Assembly: GCA_002401445.1 (NCBI GenBank)
Contig: NVTD01000007.1
Span: 1-33,386 of the forward strand
Length of the DNA stretch: 33,386 nucleotides
Direction: 5' to 3'
Source of the DNA: Candidatus Wolfebacteria bacterium
GTDB lineage: Bacteria > Patescibacteriota > Minisyncoccia > Phycocordibacterales > GCA-2401445
Within the stretch, counting starts at the first letter, position 1; each line of letters opens with the position of its first letter. The translations under genes were made by a program, and so were the position numbers. The notes under the pieces were generated by a model. That model saw only the letters and a program-made list of their open reading frames with translations. It was not told where the DNA came from and did not search any database. Of the stretch, positions 7,766 to 15,524 are shown piece by piece.

Positions 7766-7919
7766 ATATCCTTGTGTTGATATGCAACCCACTTGTCTAG
7801 GAGTGGAACGCGACTTTATTTTCTTACGAACGAAGGGAGTTAGTAAATAAGAAGTACTCTAGTAGTAACAAGTAGCAGTCCTTTGGAGGGTTAGAACCTG
7901 CTTTGCCGACTGATCTGTT

Positions 7920-8825
7920 TTACAATAAACTAATCAAAATAATCCCAGTAGAGATTATGAGGATGCCAAGAAGCTTTTGAGAAAATTCTGATTTAGAGAT
8001 ATTCTCCTTAATGATTTTAGGCATAAATAATGTGAGTAAGGTTCCTAGTACTAGAACATAGAAAGGTTGTACACCAAGCACCACGGAAGCAAGAGCGGCA
8101 CTTGGAGCTGATATGAGTGCAAATGTGTAGAAAATATGTCCTGCCATGTCAAAACCGTCGTTAATAAAATACAATAAGTATTTGGGCGGACGAGCTTCCT
8201 TAATACCTTTAATAATTGTCTTTCTCCAAGGAGAATACAAAAGAAGGGAGATACCTGCTAGTGAAAAACCAACAAGATCATAAGTAAAAAATGTAATAAA
8301 TGAGACACTCTCGAGTACATGGTCAGCAAGAAGTGTTGATACAGCAATCATTAAAGAAGATGGAAGCATTAGCCAAAATCCTTTATTAATCTTAAACTTC
8401 CTTAGAACAGATCTATCTATTGTGAGAACAAGACCTCCCACAAATACAACAAAAAACCCTATAAACTGAGCTTTTGAGATTAATTCATCAAAAAACAAAA
8501 ACCCGAGAACAAGAACAAAGATAGGAATTGTCTGGAAAAGAGGAACAACACTACTCGCGTCTGCTTTCTCTAGGGCTTTGGCGTAGAAAATATATGAATA
8601 GTTGATTAGAGCTCCTCCTAAAATTGCGAGAACGAGTAGGTTATTAGAAATGGGTCCCAGATTAGCAAACGATAGGAGCGAGAGCACAACGACAAAACTA
8701 CCCATTGTTCCAAAGAAAATAAAGTCGGGGATGTTTTTGGAAACTCTATCAAGAGCATACTTGTCAAACAAATTTGAAAAAGCCCAAAATAAAGGTGCAA
8801 TCAGTGCTAACACTATCCAAGTCAT
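7920..8825 (-). CDS. EamA-family (DMT superfamily) membrane transporter
   Basis: A 301-residue integral membrane protein with about ten hydrophobic helices in two repeated halves, the layout of drug/metabolite transporters. FWAFSNLFDKYAL at the first helix and the SSVVPLFQTIPIFVLVLGFLFFDE stretch, seen as helix 4 leading to an acidic loop, are typical. The substrate cannot be told from sequence. I use the ATG at 8825 (MTWIVLAL); the reading from GTG 8915 adds a cysteine-rich 30-residue stretch that does not look like a membrane protein start. It is flanked by inverted TAGTTAGTA-type repeats, which may mark it as an inserted cassette. Confidence 0.85.
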   Translation of the reverse strand: MTWIVLALIAPLFWAFSNLFDKYALDRVSKNIPDFIFFGTMGSFVVVLSLLSFANLGPISNNLLVLAILGGALINYSYIFYAKALEKADASSVVPLFQTIPIFVLVLGFLFFDELISKAQFIGFFVVFVGGLVLTIDRSVLRKFKINKGFWLMLPSSLMIAVSTLLADHVLESVSFITFFTYDLVGFSLAGISLLLYSPWRKTIIKGIKEARPPKYLLYFINDGFDMAGHIFYTFALISAPSAALASVVLGVQPFYVLVLGTLLTLFMPKIIKENISKSEFSQKLLGILIISTGIILISLL

Positions 8826-8936
8826 AATAAAAAGTATAACAGGTCCTGGTTCGATACATTCGGCAAGCTCAGTACAAGAAAACTCACCACAGGTAAGTTC
8901 TATTGGGGCACACAAAAAAGCACACTAAATTACAAT

Positions 8937-8985
8937 TAGTACTAACTACTAACTACTAACTACTAATTACTAATTACTAACTAAT
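8937..8985. repeat. ACTAACTACTAACTAC low-complexity repeat
   Basis: Seven or more tandem copies of ACTAACT/ACTAATT, about 7 bases each, run from 8940 to the stop codon of the thrombospondin-repeat gene. The inverse orientation of this motif occurs at 7735-7765 beyond the EamA gene. Confidence 0.7.
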
Positions 8986-10010
8986 TAGTAATCATATTGT
9001 CGCCCACGAACGAGTCGTATAATCACACGAATTATCAGGAATAGGGTTGCACCAATAGCGATATATAGCGCTATTGTGTTGCTCATAACCCATAGAACTG
9101 ATTTGTGTAAGAACAAAAGTATTATTGCTATAGGTTTATCAAGTGTACTAAATCTATCAAAACTAGATTTTTTCGTTGTTGAATCCGTTGTTCCCGAGGT
9201 TGTTGTCGCAGTGTCGTCTCTGATGAGAGAAAGTCTATCTTCTAGGCCCGCTATTTTTTTTGTTAACCGAGTAATTTCTCTTCCTCTGAATGAATCGACT
9301 GTATGTGTCGTTGCATTGATTACTTTCGCAGTTTTAGGAGAGTATTCTGCAACTTTTTTTGCAAGTGCACTGTCTACAACGTCCGGCGAAGTTCCCAGTT
9401 GTATTGGAGTGGTAAATTTCTGTGAAGGTGAACCAGAAACGAGAGGATCGTCATCTGCTCCGTCAATAACACCATCACCATCAGAGTCTGGGTTGAGAGG
9501 GTCAGTTCCAAGGGCTAGTTCTCTTTCATCGCTTATCCCGTCATTGTCATCATCGTCGTCACTTTTGTTTCCAACATTATCTCCGTCAGTATCAATATCT
9601 ATAAACCGCACACTTTTACCAGTTTCGTTATCTACAAGTGTAATTGCTACCTCTCTTCCACCAGGAAGAGACATTTTTGTTTCGCTCATCTTTGCGGATA
9701 TAGTTGAGTCACCAGTTTGCGCATTCCAATCAATCCAGACATCTTGAACACGATTATGTGCTAAGGAAAAGTTAGTTGATCCTATCGGGGTTGTGTCCTT
9801 GTAGAATGTAACAATACCAGTTATGTCTTTGTCACTGCTGTTGCGAATTATTGTATATATACGTATTGCATCACCTTCAAAAAAAGGCTCTACTGAGTAC
9901 CAAATATCACTCGAGACGAATCCTACATTAGTTATAGTTTCTTGTGCCAGTAGTTGTGACGGCGCCAGAAATAATACTAAATACAGTAGGATTGTGGCTA
10001 GTCTATTCAT
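8985..10010 (-). CDS. Secreted membrane-anchored protein with thrombospondin type-3 calcium repeats
   Basis: The 341-residue protein has a signal peptide (MNRLATILLYLVLFLAPSQL, likely cut after LLAQ), an extracellular beta-rich domain to about residue 140, then a short calcium-binding array of DxDxDG-type repeats (DIDTDGDNVGNKSD, DDDNDGISDERE, NPDSDGDGVIDGADDD). A coiled segment follows (LTKKIAGLEDRLSLIRDD), then a Ser/Thr-rich linker and a C-terminal transmembrane helix ending in VRGRQYDY. It is probably a surface protein held at the membrane by its C-terminus. The start at 10010 is supported by the signal peptide and by a -10 box only 6 bases upstream. Its exact role is unknown. Confidence 0.8.
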   Translation of the reverse strand: MNRLATILLYLVLFLAPSQLLAQETITNVGFVSSDIWYSVEPFFEGDAIRIYTIIRNSSDKDITGIVTFYKDTTPIGSTNFSLAHNRVQDVWIDWNAQTGDSTISAKMSETKMSLPGGREVAITLVDNETGKSVRFIDIDTDGDNVGNKSDDDDDNDGISDERELALGTDPLNPDSDGDGVIDGADDDPLVSGSPSQKFTTPIQLGTSPDVVDSALAKKVAEYSPKTAKVINATTHTVDSFRGREITRLTKKIAGLEDRLSLIRDDTATTTSGTTDSTTKKSSFDRFSTLDKPIAIILLFLHKSVLWVMSNTIALYIAIGATLFLIIRVIIRLVRGRQYDY

Positions 10011-10016
10011 GCGAGT

Positions 10017-10022
10017 ATTGTA
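10017..10022 (-). promoter_or_regulatory. -10 box for a leaderless mRNA (TSP3-repeat gene)
   Basis: The minus strand reads TGTTACAAT, an extended -10 (TACAAT), ending 6 bases before the ATG. Transcription would start at or within a base or two of the start codon. Confidence 0.55.
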
Positions 10023-10214
10023 ACATGTGTCATGAAATGAGAAGCGAAAAGTATTTGTAGAATGCTTATATATGTGATATATTTGACTTTGCCACACACG
10101 TGTTTGCCTTCCACGAACAGCAGAGATTTTCGAGTTTCTTCTGTCCCGGCCGACATTTGTGTGGCTTTTTTTTGCCAAAAAACAAGGAGTATGGCGACTA
10201 TGTTTTTCTATACA

Positions 10215-10396
10215 AGAACCCATCCACGATCTCACCGAACCGAACAACAACTAAACTTGCCGACTGAAATCACAAAATATGCACCACACATCATCTATTT
10301 TTCCTCAACAATGTATAACATTGCTTTGTCAAAATATATAATTTGTAGTACAAATTTTAATAATTTCAGCACGACATGAGATCGTGGATGGGCTCT
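10215..10396. repeat. MITE-like element with long terminal inverted repeats
   Basis: In a gene-free gap of about 430 bases, CCCATCCACGATCTCA (10219-10234) has its exact complement at 10377-10392; after one mismatch three further bases pair, giving near-perfect 20-base arms around about 180 bases. Inside are smaller hairpins (AATTTGT-AGT-ACAAATT near 10340, CAATGT-ATA-ACATTG near 10309) and CTGAAAT/ATTTCAG pairing near 10263 and 10363. It has no coding capacity. It is either a decayed miniature element or a structured RNA. Confidence 0.55.
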
Positions 10397-10400
10397 AATA

Positions 10401-10435
10401 AAAAAACCGCATCGTGTTGATGCGGTTTTTTTGTT
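10401..10435 (-). terminator. Terminator of the S1 gene
   Basis: Arms AAAAAACCGCATC (10401-10413) and complement (10419-10431) around GTGTT. Runs of A on one side and T on the other make it work in both directions; it follows the S1 segment on the minus strand by only a few bases. Confidence 0.8.
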
Positions 10436-10441
10436 ATCTAT

Positions 10442-10912
10442 TTATTTACCTTCTCCGTATGTCAGAGCCATCTTCTGCTCTTTTGGATCAAATAGAGTGA
10501 TTGTAAATGGATATTTCTTTCCAAGCTCAAGAGTTGCGCGTAATTTGTCGTCTGTACCAAATTCGCTTACATGTACGAGCCCTGCAACACCTTCTTCGAT
10601 ACTAGCAAGTGCGCCATGTTTGTTGTATTTGATAATAACGGCATCAACCTTTTGATCTTTTGAATATTTCTTGTCAGCATCTTTCCATGGATTATCTTTG
10701 AGAGCCTTGATTGAAAGTGAAATCTTTCCATCTTTAATCTCGATAATTCGTGCTTTAAGTTTTTCGTTAACCTTAAACAGTAATCGTGGATTTTCAACAA
10801 GTGACCAATCCATTTCACTGATGTGTACTAGTCCCTCTAAGCCTTCCTCAATCTTTAGGAACAATCCAAAGTCTACGATTCCAGTAACTTCTCCGTCAAC
10901 ATCATCTCCCAC
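10442..10912 (-). CDS. rpsA: Ribosomal protein S1-like, C-terminal segment (S1 domains 3-4)
   Basis: A 156-residue piece with two S1 RNA-binding domains: GDDVDGEVTGIVDFGLFLKI...LVHISEMDW and KVDAVIIKYNKHGALASI...GLVHVSEFG. It is in the same reading frame as the upstream ORF (10931-11539) and is separated from it by one TAA and six codons (I I E K Y Q). Those six codons continue the S1 homology, since IIEKYQVGD fits the usual start of a domain. So this is the second half of one S1 gene, made by readthrough, by reinitiation at GTG 10912 or at ATT next to the stop, or the gene is broken. The start is therefore uncertain. Confidence 0.8.
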   Translation of the reverse strand: MGDDVDGEVTGIVDFGLFLKIEEGLEGLVHISEMDWSLVENPRLLFKVNEKLKARIIEIKDGKISLSIKALKDNPWKDADKKYSKDQKVDAVIIKYNKHGALASIEEGVAGLVHVSEFGTDDKLRATLELGKKYPFTITLFDPKEQKMALTYGEGK

Positions 10913-10930
10913 TTGGTACTTTTCAATAAT

Positions 10931-11539
10931 TTACTTTTTTTCTTTCTGTTCTGGATTTTTCTCTGAGAAGATAAGCTTTCCTTCCTTCGGTGAAGCTGAA
11001 ATTATTACTACTGCTATACGTTCACCAATCAATTTCTTTAGTTCTTCAAGAATGCGATCTTTGTCACCGTCCTCAACACGAGGGTAGTGTTCTGTTTTTA
11101 ATTGTGAAGCTGGAAGGAATCCTGAAATACCTTGCCAATCAAGAATAAGTCCTCCTTTGTTAGCTTCCTTCACAGGCAATTCAAGAATAGTCTTGTCTTT
11201 TATTAATACTTCTGCTTCGCTCCAGAGTAGCGCTTGACGTGCTTCGCGTAGAGAAAGCTCTATATATCCCTGGTCATTGTCGGTATCAACAACTTTTGCA
11301 TTGATAACGTCACCGATGCTGGTGTGTTTAACAATGTCACGTGCGTTTATAAATTCACGTCCATAAATAATACCTGTTCCAAATGGGACAAGATCTATAT
11401 AAATAGCGTTTTTGTCTATAGAAATAACTGGACCTTCAACAAGCTCACCAGTATTTGGTGGGGCAGGAGAGTCGGCAATTATTTGACTCATTAAACTCTC
11501 ATTTTTTGGCTCTTCTTCTTTTAGTATTTCTTCTGTCAT
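10931..11539 (-). CDS. rpsA: Ribosomal protein S1-like, N-terminal segment (S1 domains 1-2)
   Basis: The 202-residue ORF carries two S1-type OB folds: GELVEGPVISIDKNAIYIDL...GYIELSLREARQ at about 31-108, and a divergent second domain containing GGLILDWQGISGFLPASQL at about 128-195. S1 binds mRNA and delivers it to the 30S subunit, and the first two domains normally dock on the ribosome. The ORF stops at TAA 10933-10931 just after an A-rich stretch (EQKEKK). The next S1 domain continues in the same frame, so the full product would be about 365 residues with four domains. The ATG is preceded by a leader holding a strong hairpin. Confidence 0.85.
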   Translation of the reverse strand: MTEEILKEEEPKNESLMSQIIADSPAPPNTGELVEGPVISIDKNAIYIDLVPFGTGIIYGREFINARDIVKHTSIGDVINAKVVDTDNDQGYIELSLREARQALLWSEAEVLIKDKTILELPVKEANKGGLILDWQGISGFLPASQLKTEHYPRVEDGDKDRILEELKKLIGERIAVVIISASPKEGKLIFSEKNPEQKEKK

Positions 11540-11552
11540 AATATAATATTTT

Positions 11553-11583
11553 GCCCCCGAAACAGCTTCGCTGTTTCGGGGGC
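11553..11583 (-). promoter_or_regulatory. Hairpin in the S1 leader, possible autoregulatory site
   Basis: A 13-base stem, GCCCCCGAAACAG (11553-11565) with its complement (11571-11583), sits 14 bases before the S1 start. A second CGAAACAG occurs near 11613 in the same leader, so its complementary strand could compete with this stem. There is no T run after the hairpin on the minus strand, so a translation-level role is more likely than termination. Confidence 0.45.
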
Positions 11584-11667
11584 CTCACAATATCGTTCTC
11601 GGAGCGGGTGGACGAAACAGTCTCACCGAGGGTTACGCTATTGCTTGGCTAATAAACTAATCTTCTT

Positions 11668-11695
11668 ATTCTACATATCTTTTGATATTTGTCTA
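11668..11695 (-). promoter_or_regulatory. Possible S1 promoter
   Basis: The minus strand has TAGACA (11695-11690) and TAGAAT (11673-11668) 16 bases apart, predicting a transcript start near 11661 and a leader of about 120 bases. It is divergent from the promoter of the neighbouring beta-lactamase-fold gene. Confidence 0.4.
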
Positions 11696-11740
11696 GTATC
11701 TCTGTAAGTAATAGATCTGTTGTTTTTCAACATATTTTGC

Positions 11741-11746
11741 TACAAT
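11741..11746 (+). promoter_or_regulatory. -10 box close to the start of the beta-lactamase-fold gene
   Basis: TTGCTACAAT contains an extended -10 (TGC then TACAAT). It ends 9 bases before the ATG at 11756, predicting an almost leaderless mRNA. Confidence 0.55.
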
Positions 11747-11755
11747 AGCCTTCAT

Positions 11756-12391
11756 ATGATCATTACTTACCATGGAGTAGAGGCAGTTAAGGTTCAATTT
11801 GGAGATACAACTCTGGGATTTAACCCCGTCTCAAAGAAGTCAAAGGCAAAAGGAACACGATTTGGTGCAGATATTGCATTACAGACGCTTAATCATCCGG
11901 ATACAAACGGAGTAGACAGTCTTCAGTATGGAGACAAAGAAGTATTTTCTATAACGGGTCCAGGTGAATATGAGGTAGGAGGAGTATTTATCAAAGGATT
12001 TCCATCAAAATCGAATTATGGAGCAAAGGAATTAATCAATACTATATATACAGTGGCTCTTGAAGGAATGAATATTTGTTTCTTAGGGGCTCTTAGTTCT
12101 ACAGAGCTTGATCCAAAAGTTCGTGAATCACTCGATTCGATAGATGTTTTGTTTGTTCCTATCGGAGGAGAGGGAGTTCTTACCGCTGACGAGGCATATA
12201 AATTTTCAATTAGTTTAGGTCCAAAGATAATCATCCCTATTCACTATGGAGATGTTGGAGATAAAGATGCACTAAAAAATTTCCTAAAAGAGGGTGGGGC
12301 AGAAAAAAACGGAGCTGTTGAGAAACTTACATTAAAGAAGAAAGATCTTGCGGACAAAGAGGGTGAGATTATTGTACTGAATACTGTATAA
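11756..12391 (+). CDS. Beta-lactamase-fold protein, UlaG-like, lacking the metal motif
   Basis: The 211-residue protein resembles COG2220-type metallo-hydrolases: MIITYHGVEAVKVQFGDTTLGFNP at the start, GPGEYEVGGVFIKGF in the middle and PKIIIPIHYGD near residue 155-165. The HxHxDH metal-binding signature that should follow the third strand is replaced by LQTLNHPDTN, with only one histidine left. It may therefore be inactive as a hydrolase or act on another principle. I chose ATG 11756, which begins the fold and lies just after a -10 box. It is followed after 15 bases by a small membrane protein gene. Confidence 0.75.
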   Translation: MIITYHGVEAVKVQFGDTTLGFNPVSKKSKAKGTRFGADIALQTLNHPDTNGVDSLQYGDKEVFSITGPGEYEVGGVFIKGFPSKSNYGAKELINTIYTVALEGMNICFLGALSSTELDPKVRESLDSIDVLFVPIGGEGVLTADEAYKFSISLGPKIIIPIHYGDVGDKDALKNFLKEGGAEKNGAVEKLTLKKKDLADKEGEIIVLNTV

Positions 12392-12406
12392 TAAAGACAT
12401 TAGTTT

Positions 12407-12724
12407 ATGTTTTCTCATATTCAAAAAATAAGAGAGAAACCAAAGGCCCAACGACATGCTATCCAGTGGGGCAGTACCGTTGCCATAATGTCGGTTATTG
12501 TATTTGTGTGGGTCACCAGTCATGTTGTTGATTTCAATGATGATGTACCCGTTCTTGCTGTGGCAAGTGATGGTGCAGTTTTCGTTGGTGAAAGAGAGAG
12601 GGTTACGGGGAACAGTCCCGTTACTGTTTTGACCGCAACTGTATTCGAAGCGGGGAAAGAAATAGGAGAAGTATTCAATCAAGCAGTCGATGTGTTTGTT
12701 GATTTTCGAGATCGGAATTTCTAG
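12407..12724 (+). CDS. Hypothetical single-pass membrane protein (105 aa)
   Basis: I do not recognise a family. The first 22 residues are basic (KIREKPKAQRHAIQW), then one transmembrane helix at about 23-41 (STVAIMSVIVFVWVTSHVV), then a soluble part of about 65 residues, so the likely topology is N-terminus inside. It lies 15 bases after the beta-lactamase-fold gene and probably shares its transcript. No terminator is obvious before gyrA. Confidence 0.65.
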   Translation: MFSHIQKIREKPKAQRHAIQWGSTVAIMSVIVFVWVTSHVVDFNDDVPVLAVASDGAVFVGERERVTGNSPVTVLTATVFEAGKEIGEVFNQAVDVFVDFRDRNF

Positions 12725-12803
12725 GTTGGGGAGCTGGAGTACATTATTAAAATCACCGTAAATCAGGAGTAAATATTAAGATTCACTTCACAAACAATTC
12801 TTC

Positions 12804-12889
12804 ACAAATGTAGCTGCACAGTACTTACTTTTCGTCGATGAATCATATAATTCACCTCCTCAAAAAGCGTACTGTTCGCGTACATTTGT
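12804..12889 (-). promoter_or_regulatory. Inverted repeat enclosing a strong Shine-Dalgarno and a 14-codon ORF
   Basis: Arms ACAAATGTA...CAGTAC (12804-12824) and the near-complement at 12869-12889 can pair over about 21 bases with internal mismatches. Between them the minus strand reads AGGAGGTG, 6 bases, then ATG and a 14-codon ORF (MIHRRKVSTVQLHL) that ends in the second arm. This is the only perfect Shine-Dalgarno I noticed. It lies in the 251-base gap before gyrA, which holds no other gene. Confidence 0.4.
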
Positions 12890-12975
12890 AAAAAATTTAG
12901 TCGTGATGATATTAATAATGTACTCCCTAAATACTTTTAATTCACTGTATTTCATGATAGAATACAGGTTACTTT

Positions 12976-15459
12976 ATGGCTAAGAAAAAGGCTGAAAACA
13001 GCGAAAACGCACCTGGAAATCCGGCAGAAAAAATGGCTGGGGGACAAGTGGTACAGCACAATATTGTGGCAGAAATGAAGGATTCGTATCTTGATTATGC
13101 GATGTCTGTTATTACGATGCGTGCTCTTCCTGATGTACGTGATGGTTTAAAACCAGTACAAAGACGAGTGCTTTTTGTGATGCATGAACTTGGACTTTCT
13201 GCTGGTGCAAAGTTTCGTAAATGTGCAAAGATTGCTGGAGATACTTCTGGTAACTATCACCCACATGGTGAGACAAATGTATATGGAGCTCTGGTAAATC
13301 TCGCACAAGATTTCGGAATGCGTTATAAACTCATCCAAGGACAAGGTAACTTTGGTTCTGTTGATGGTGATCCTCCTGCAGCTATGCGATATACCGAGGC
13401 ACGTCTGACACGGATTTCTGGAGAATTGATTCGTGATATTGATAAAAATACAGTCGATTGGAGACCAAACTATGACGGCACCAGAAAAGAGCCAATTGTT
13501 CTTCCTGCATCTGTTCCCAATCTACTATTGAATGGAACGCTTGGTATTGCTGTTGGTATGGCAACAAATATCGCTCCGCACAACCTGAGGGAACTAATAG
13601 ATGCATCTGTGTACCTTATTGATAATCCAAAGGCTTCAACAGAGGATCTATTTCAGTTTGTGAAAGGTCCTGATTTTCCAACAGGAGGAATGGTATTTAG
13701 TGAGAAAGATATACATCACGCGTATGCAACAGGACGTGGAGGTGTTGTTACTCGTGGCCATGCAGAAATAATAGATGAAAAAGGTAATTCACAGATTGTG
13801 ATTACTTCTCTTCCATATCGTGTCAATAAAGCAACTTTAATCAAAGCGATTGCTGATTTAGTCCGTGATAAAAAGATAGAGGGGATTAAAGGACTGAATG
13901 ATCTTTCTGCAAAAGGGGATACTCTGGTTGTGGTTGACTTGCGTTCAACTGCTCATCCTCAAAAAATACTTAACTATTTATATAAGCACACACAACTAGA
14001 AGATACATTCCACTTCAACATGGTGGCTCTTGTTAATGGTATACCGCAGACTCTTTCTCTAAAGGCAATGCTCCAAGAGTTCATTGCACACCGATTAGAT
14101 GTCGTGACGCGACGTACTCAGTTTGAATTAGATAAAGCAGAGGCTCGAGAGCATATATTGCTTGGATTGAAAAAAGCACTTGATAATATCGACAAGATTA
14201 TCAAATTGATTCGTGCTGCGAAGGATGCACCTGATGCGCATGCTCAATTAATGAAAGCCTTCAAATTTAGTGAAAAACAAGCGACAGCTATTCTGGAAAT
14301 GCGACTGCAAAAGTTGGCTGGATTGGAGCGAAAGAAAGTTGAGGATGAATTGAAGGAGCTGCAGAAAATTATTGCAGATCTTAAGGCACTTCTATCAAGT
14401 CCAAAAAAGATTTTTGCCGTTATCAAGAAAGAACTTGCTGCTATCTATGAGAAGTATGGTGATGATAGAAAAACAAAAGTTATTAAGCATGGAATCAAGT
14501 CTATTTCACTAGAAGATCTAATTCCGGAAGAGGAATCTGTTTTGGTGCTTACTTCAGGTGGATATTTGAAGCGTACAAATCCAGATGAGTATCGTAAACA
14601 AAAACGTGGCGGTGTAGGAGTTATTGACCTTAATACTAAAGAGGAAGATTTTGTAACACAGCTTTTGACCACCAATACTCATAGTGACTTGCTGTTCTTT
14701 ACTGACACTGGAAAGGTGTATCAGATCAAGATGTATGACGTTCCAGAAGGAAAGAGAAGTACACGAGGAAAGTCTGTAATGAACTTCTTATCACTTTCTG
14801 CAAATGAAAAAGTGAGCTCTGTGATTGCAATGCCAAAATCTATCAAAGAGAAAGATCAGTCTTTGATGATGGTTACAAAACAGGGAGTAGTAAAACGTGT
14901 TGCTGCAAAGAGTTTCCATGACGTTCGAGTGAGCGGTATTATTGCTATTAAATTGGCAGATGGAGATGAACTTATTTCAGCATCTTTTGTAAGTGCTGAT
15001 GACACTGCTATTCTCGTGACACAAAAAGGACAGTCAATACGATTCAAGATTGCAGATATAAGAGAAATGGGGCGTAGTGCCGGGGGTGTTCGTGGTATTA
15101 ATCTCGGAAAGGATGATGCTGTGGTGAGTGCTGGCGTTATAAAGGAAACATATGACAAACCGCATCTTTTGGTGATTAGTGAACATGGGTATGGAAAACA
15201 GACTAAGTTCTCTGAATATAAAATACAAAAACGTGGAGGAAGTGGTATTAAAACAGCACAAGTAACCGCAAAAACAGGAAAGATCATATCTGCACAGGTT
15301 ATATTTGAAGAGGGAAGTGAGATCGTTGCTATGTCTCAAAAGGGACAAGTGATACGTACTGATGTCGAAGGGGTTGCTACATTAGGGCGACAGACACAAG
15401 GTGTCCGAATTATGAAGCTTCGAGCTGGAGATTCATTGGCGTCGCTCATTTGCCTTTAG
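12976..15459 (+). CDS. gyrA: DNA gyrase subunit A
   Basis: Breaks and rejoins DNA in the GyrA2GyrB2 gyrase that introduces negative supercoils. It is 827 residues: winged-helix/tower domains with YLDYAMSVI and DGLKPVQRRVLF, the catalytic tyrosine Tyr139 in AAMRYTEARL, then a C-terminal beta-pinwheel. The GyrA-box region reads QKRGGVGV rather than QRRGGKG; a second QKRGGSG follows near residue 755. The quinolone region reads HPHGETNVYG where E. coli has HPHGDSAVYD. gyrB is not in the window. A possible extended -10 (TGATAGAAT) lies 12 bases before the ATG, and a strong terminator follows the gene. Confidence 0.96.
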   Translation: MAKKKAENSENAPGNPAEKMAGGQVVQHNIVAEMKDSYLDYAMSVITMRALPDVRDGLKPVQRRVLFVMHELGLSAGAKFRKCAKIAGDTSGNYHPHGETNVYGALVNLAQDFGMRYKLIQGQGNFGSVDGDPPAAMRYTEARLTRISGELIRDIDKNTVDWRPNYDGTRKEPIVLPASVPNLLLNGTLGIAVGMATNIAPHNLRELIDASVYLIDNPKASTEDLFQFVKGPDFPTGGMVFSEKDIHHAYATGRGGVVTRGHAEIIDEKGNSQIVITSLPYRVNKATLIKAIADLVRDKKIEGIKGLNDLSAKGDTLVVVDLRSTAHPQKILNYLYKHTQLEDTFHFNMVALVNGIPQTLSLKAMLQEFIAHRLDVVTRRTQFELDKAEAREHILLGLKKALDNIDKIIKLIRAAKDAPDAHAQLMKAFKFSEKQATAILEMRLQKLAGLERKKVEDELKELQKIIADLKALLSSPKKIFAVIKKELAAIYEKYGDDRKTKVIKHGIKSISLEDLIPEEESVLVLTSGGYLKRTNPDEYRKQKRGGVGVIDLNTKEEDFVTQLLTTNTHSDLLFFTDTGKVYQIKMYDVPEGKRSTRGKSVMNFLSLSANEKVSSVIAMPKSIKEKDQSLMMVTKQGVVKRVAAKSFHDVRVSGIIAIKLADGDELISASFVSADDTAILVTQKGQSIRFKIADIREMGRSAGGVRGINLGKDDAVVSAGVIKETYDKPHLLVISEHGYGKQTKFSEYKIQKRGGSGIKTAQVTAKTGKIISAQVIFEEGSEIVAMSQKGQVIRTDVEGVATLGRQTQGVRIMKLRAGDSLASLICL

Positions 15460-15472
15460 ACGGTTTCTTAGT

Positions 15473-15510
15473 AAAAAGCCCCGCTGGCTCGTGGCCAGCG
15501 GGGCTTTTTA
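15473..15510 (+). terminator. Terminator of gyrA
   Basis: A perfect 16-base stem (AAAAAGCCCCGCTGGC at 15473-15488, complement at 15494-15509) around TCGTG, ending in a T run. Confidence 0.9.
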
Positions 15511-15524
15511 CATTATAATTGTGC

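Noticed and set aside
9076-9747. 223-codon plus-strand ORF opposite the TSP3-repeat gene
   Set aside because: Low-complexity Ser-rich translation, exact antisense of a well-supported gene with signal peptide and domains; no promoter or ribosome site.
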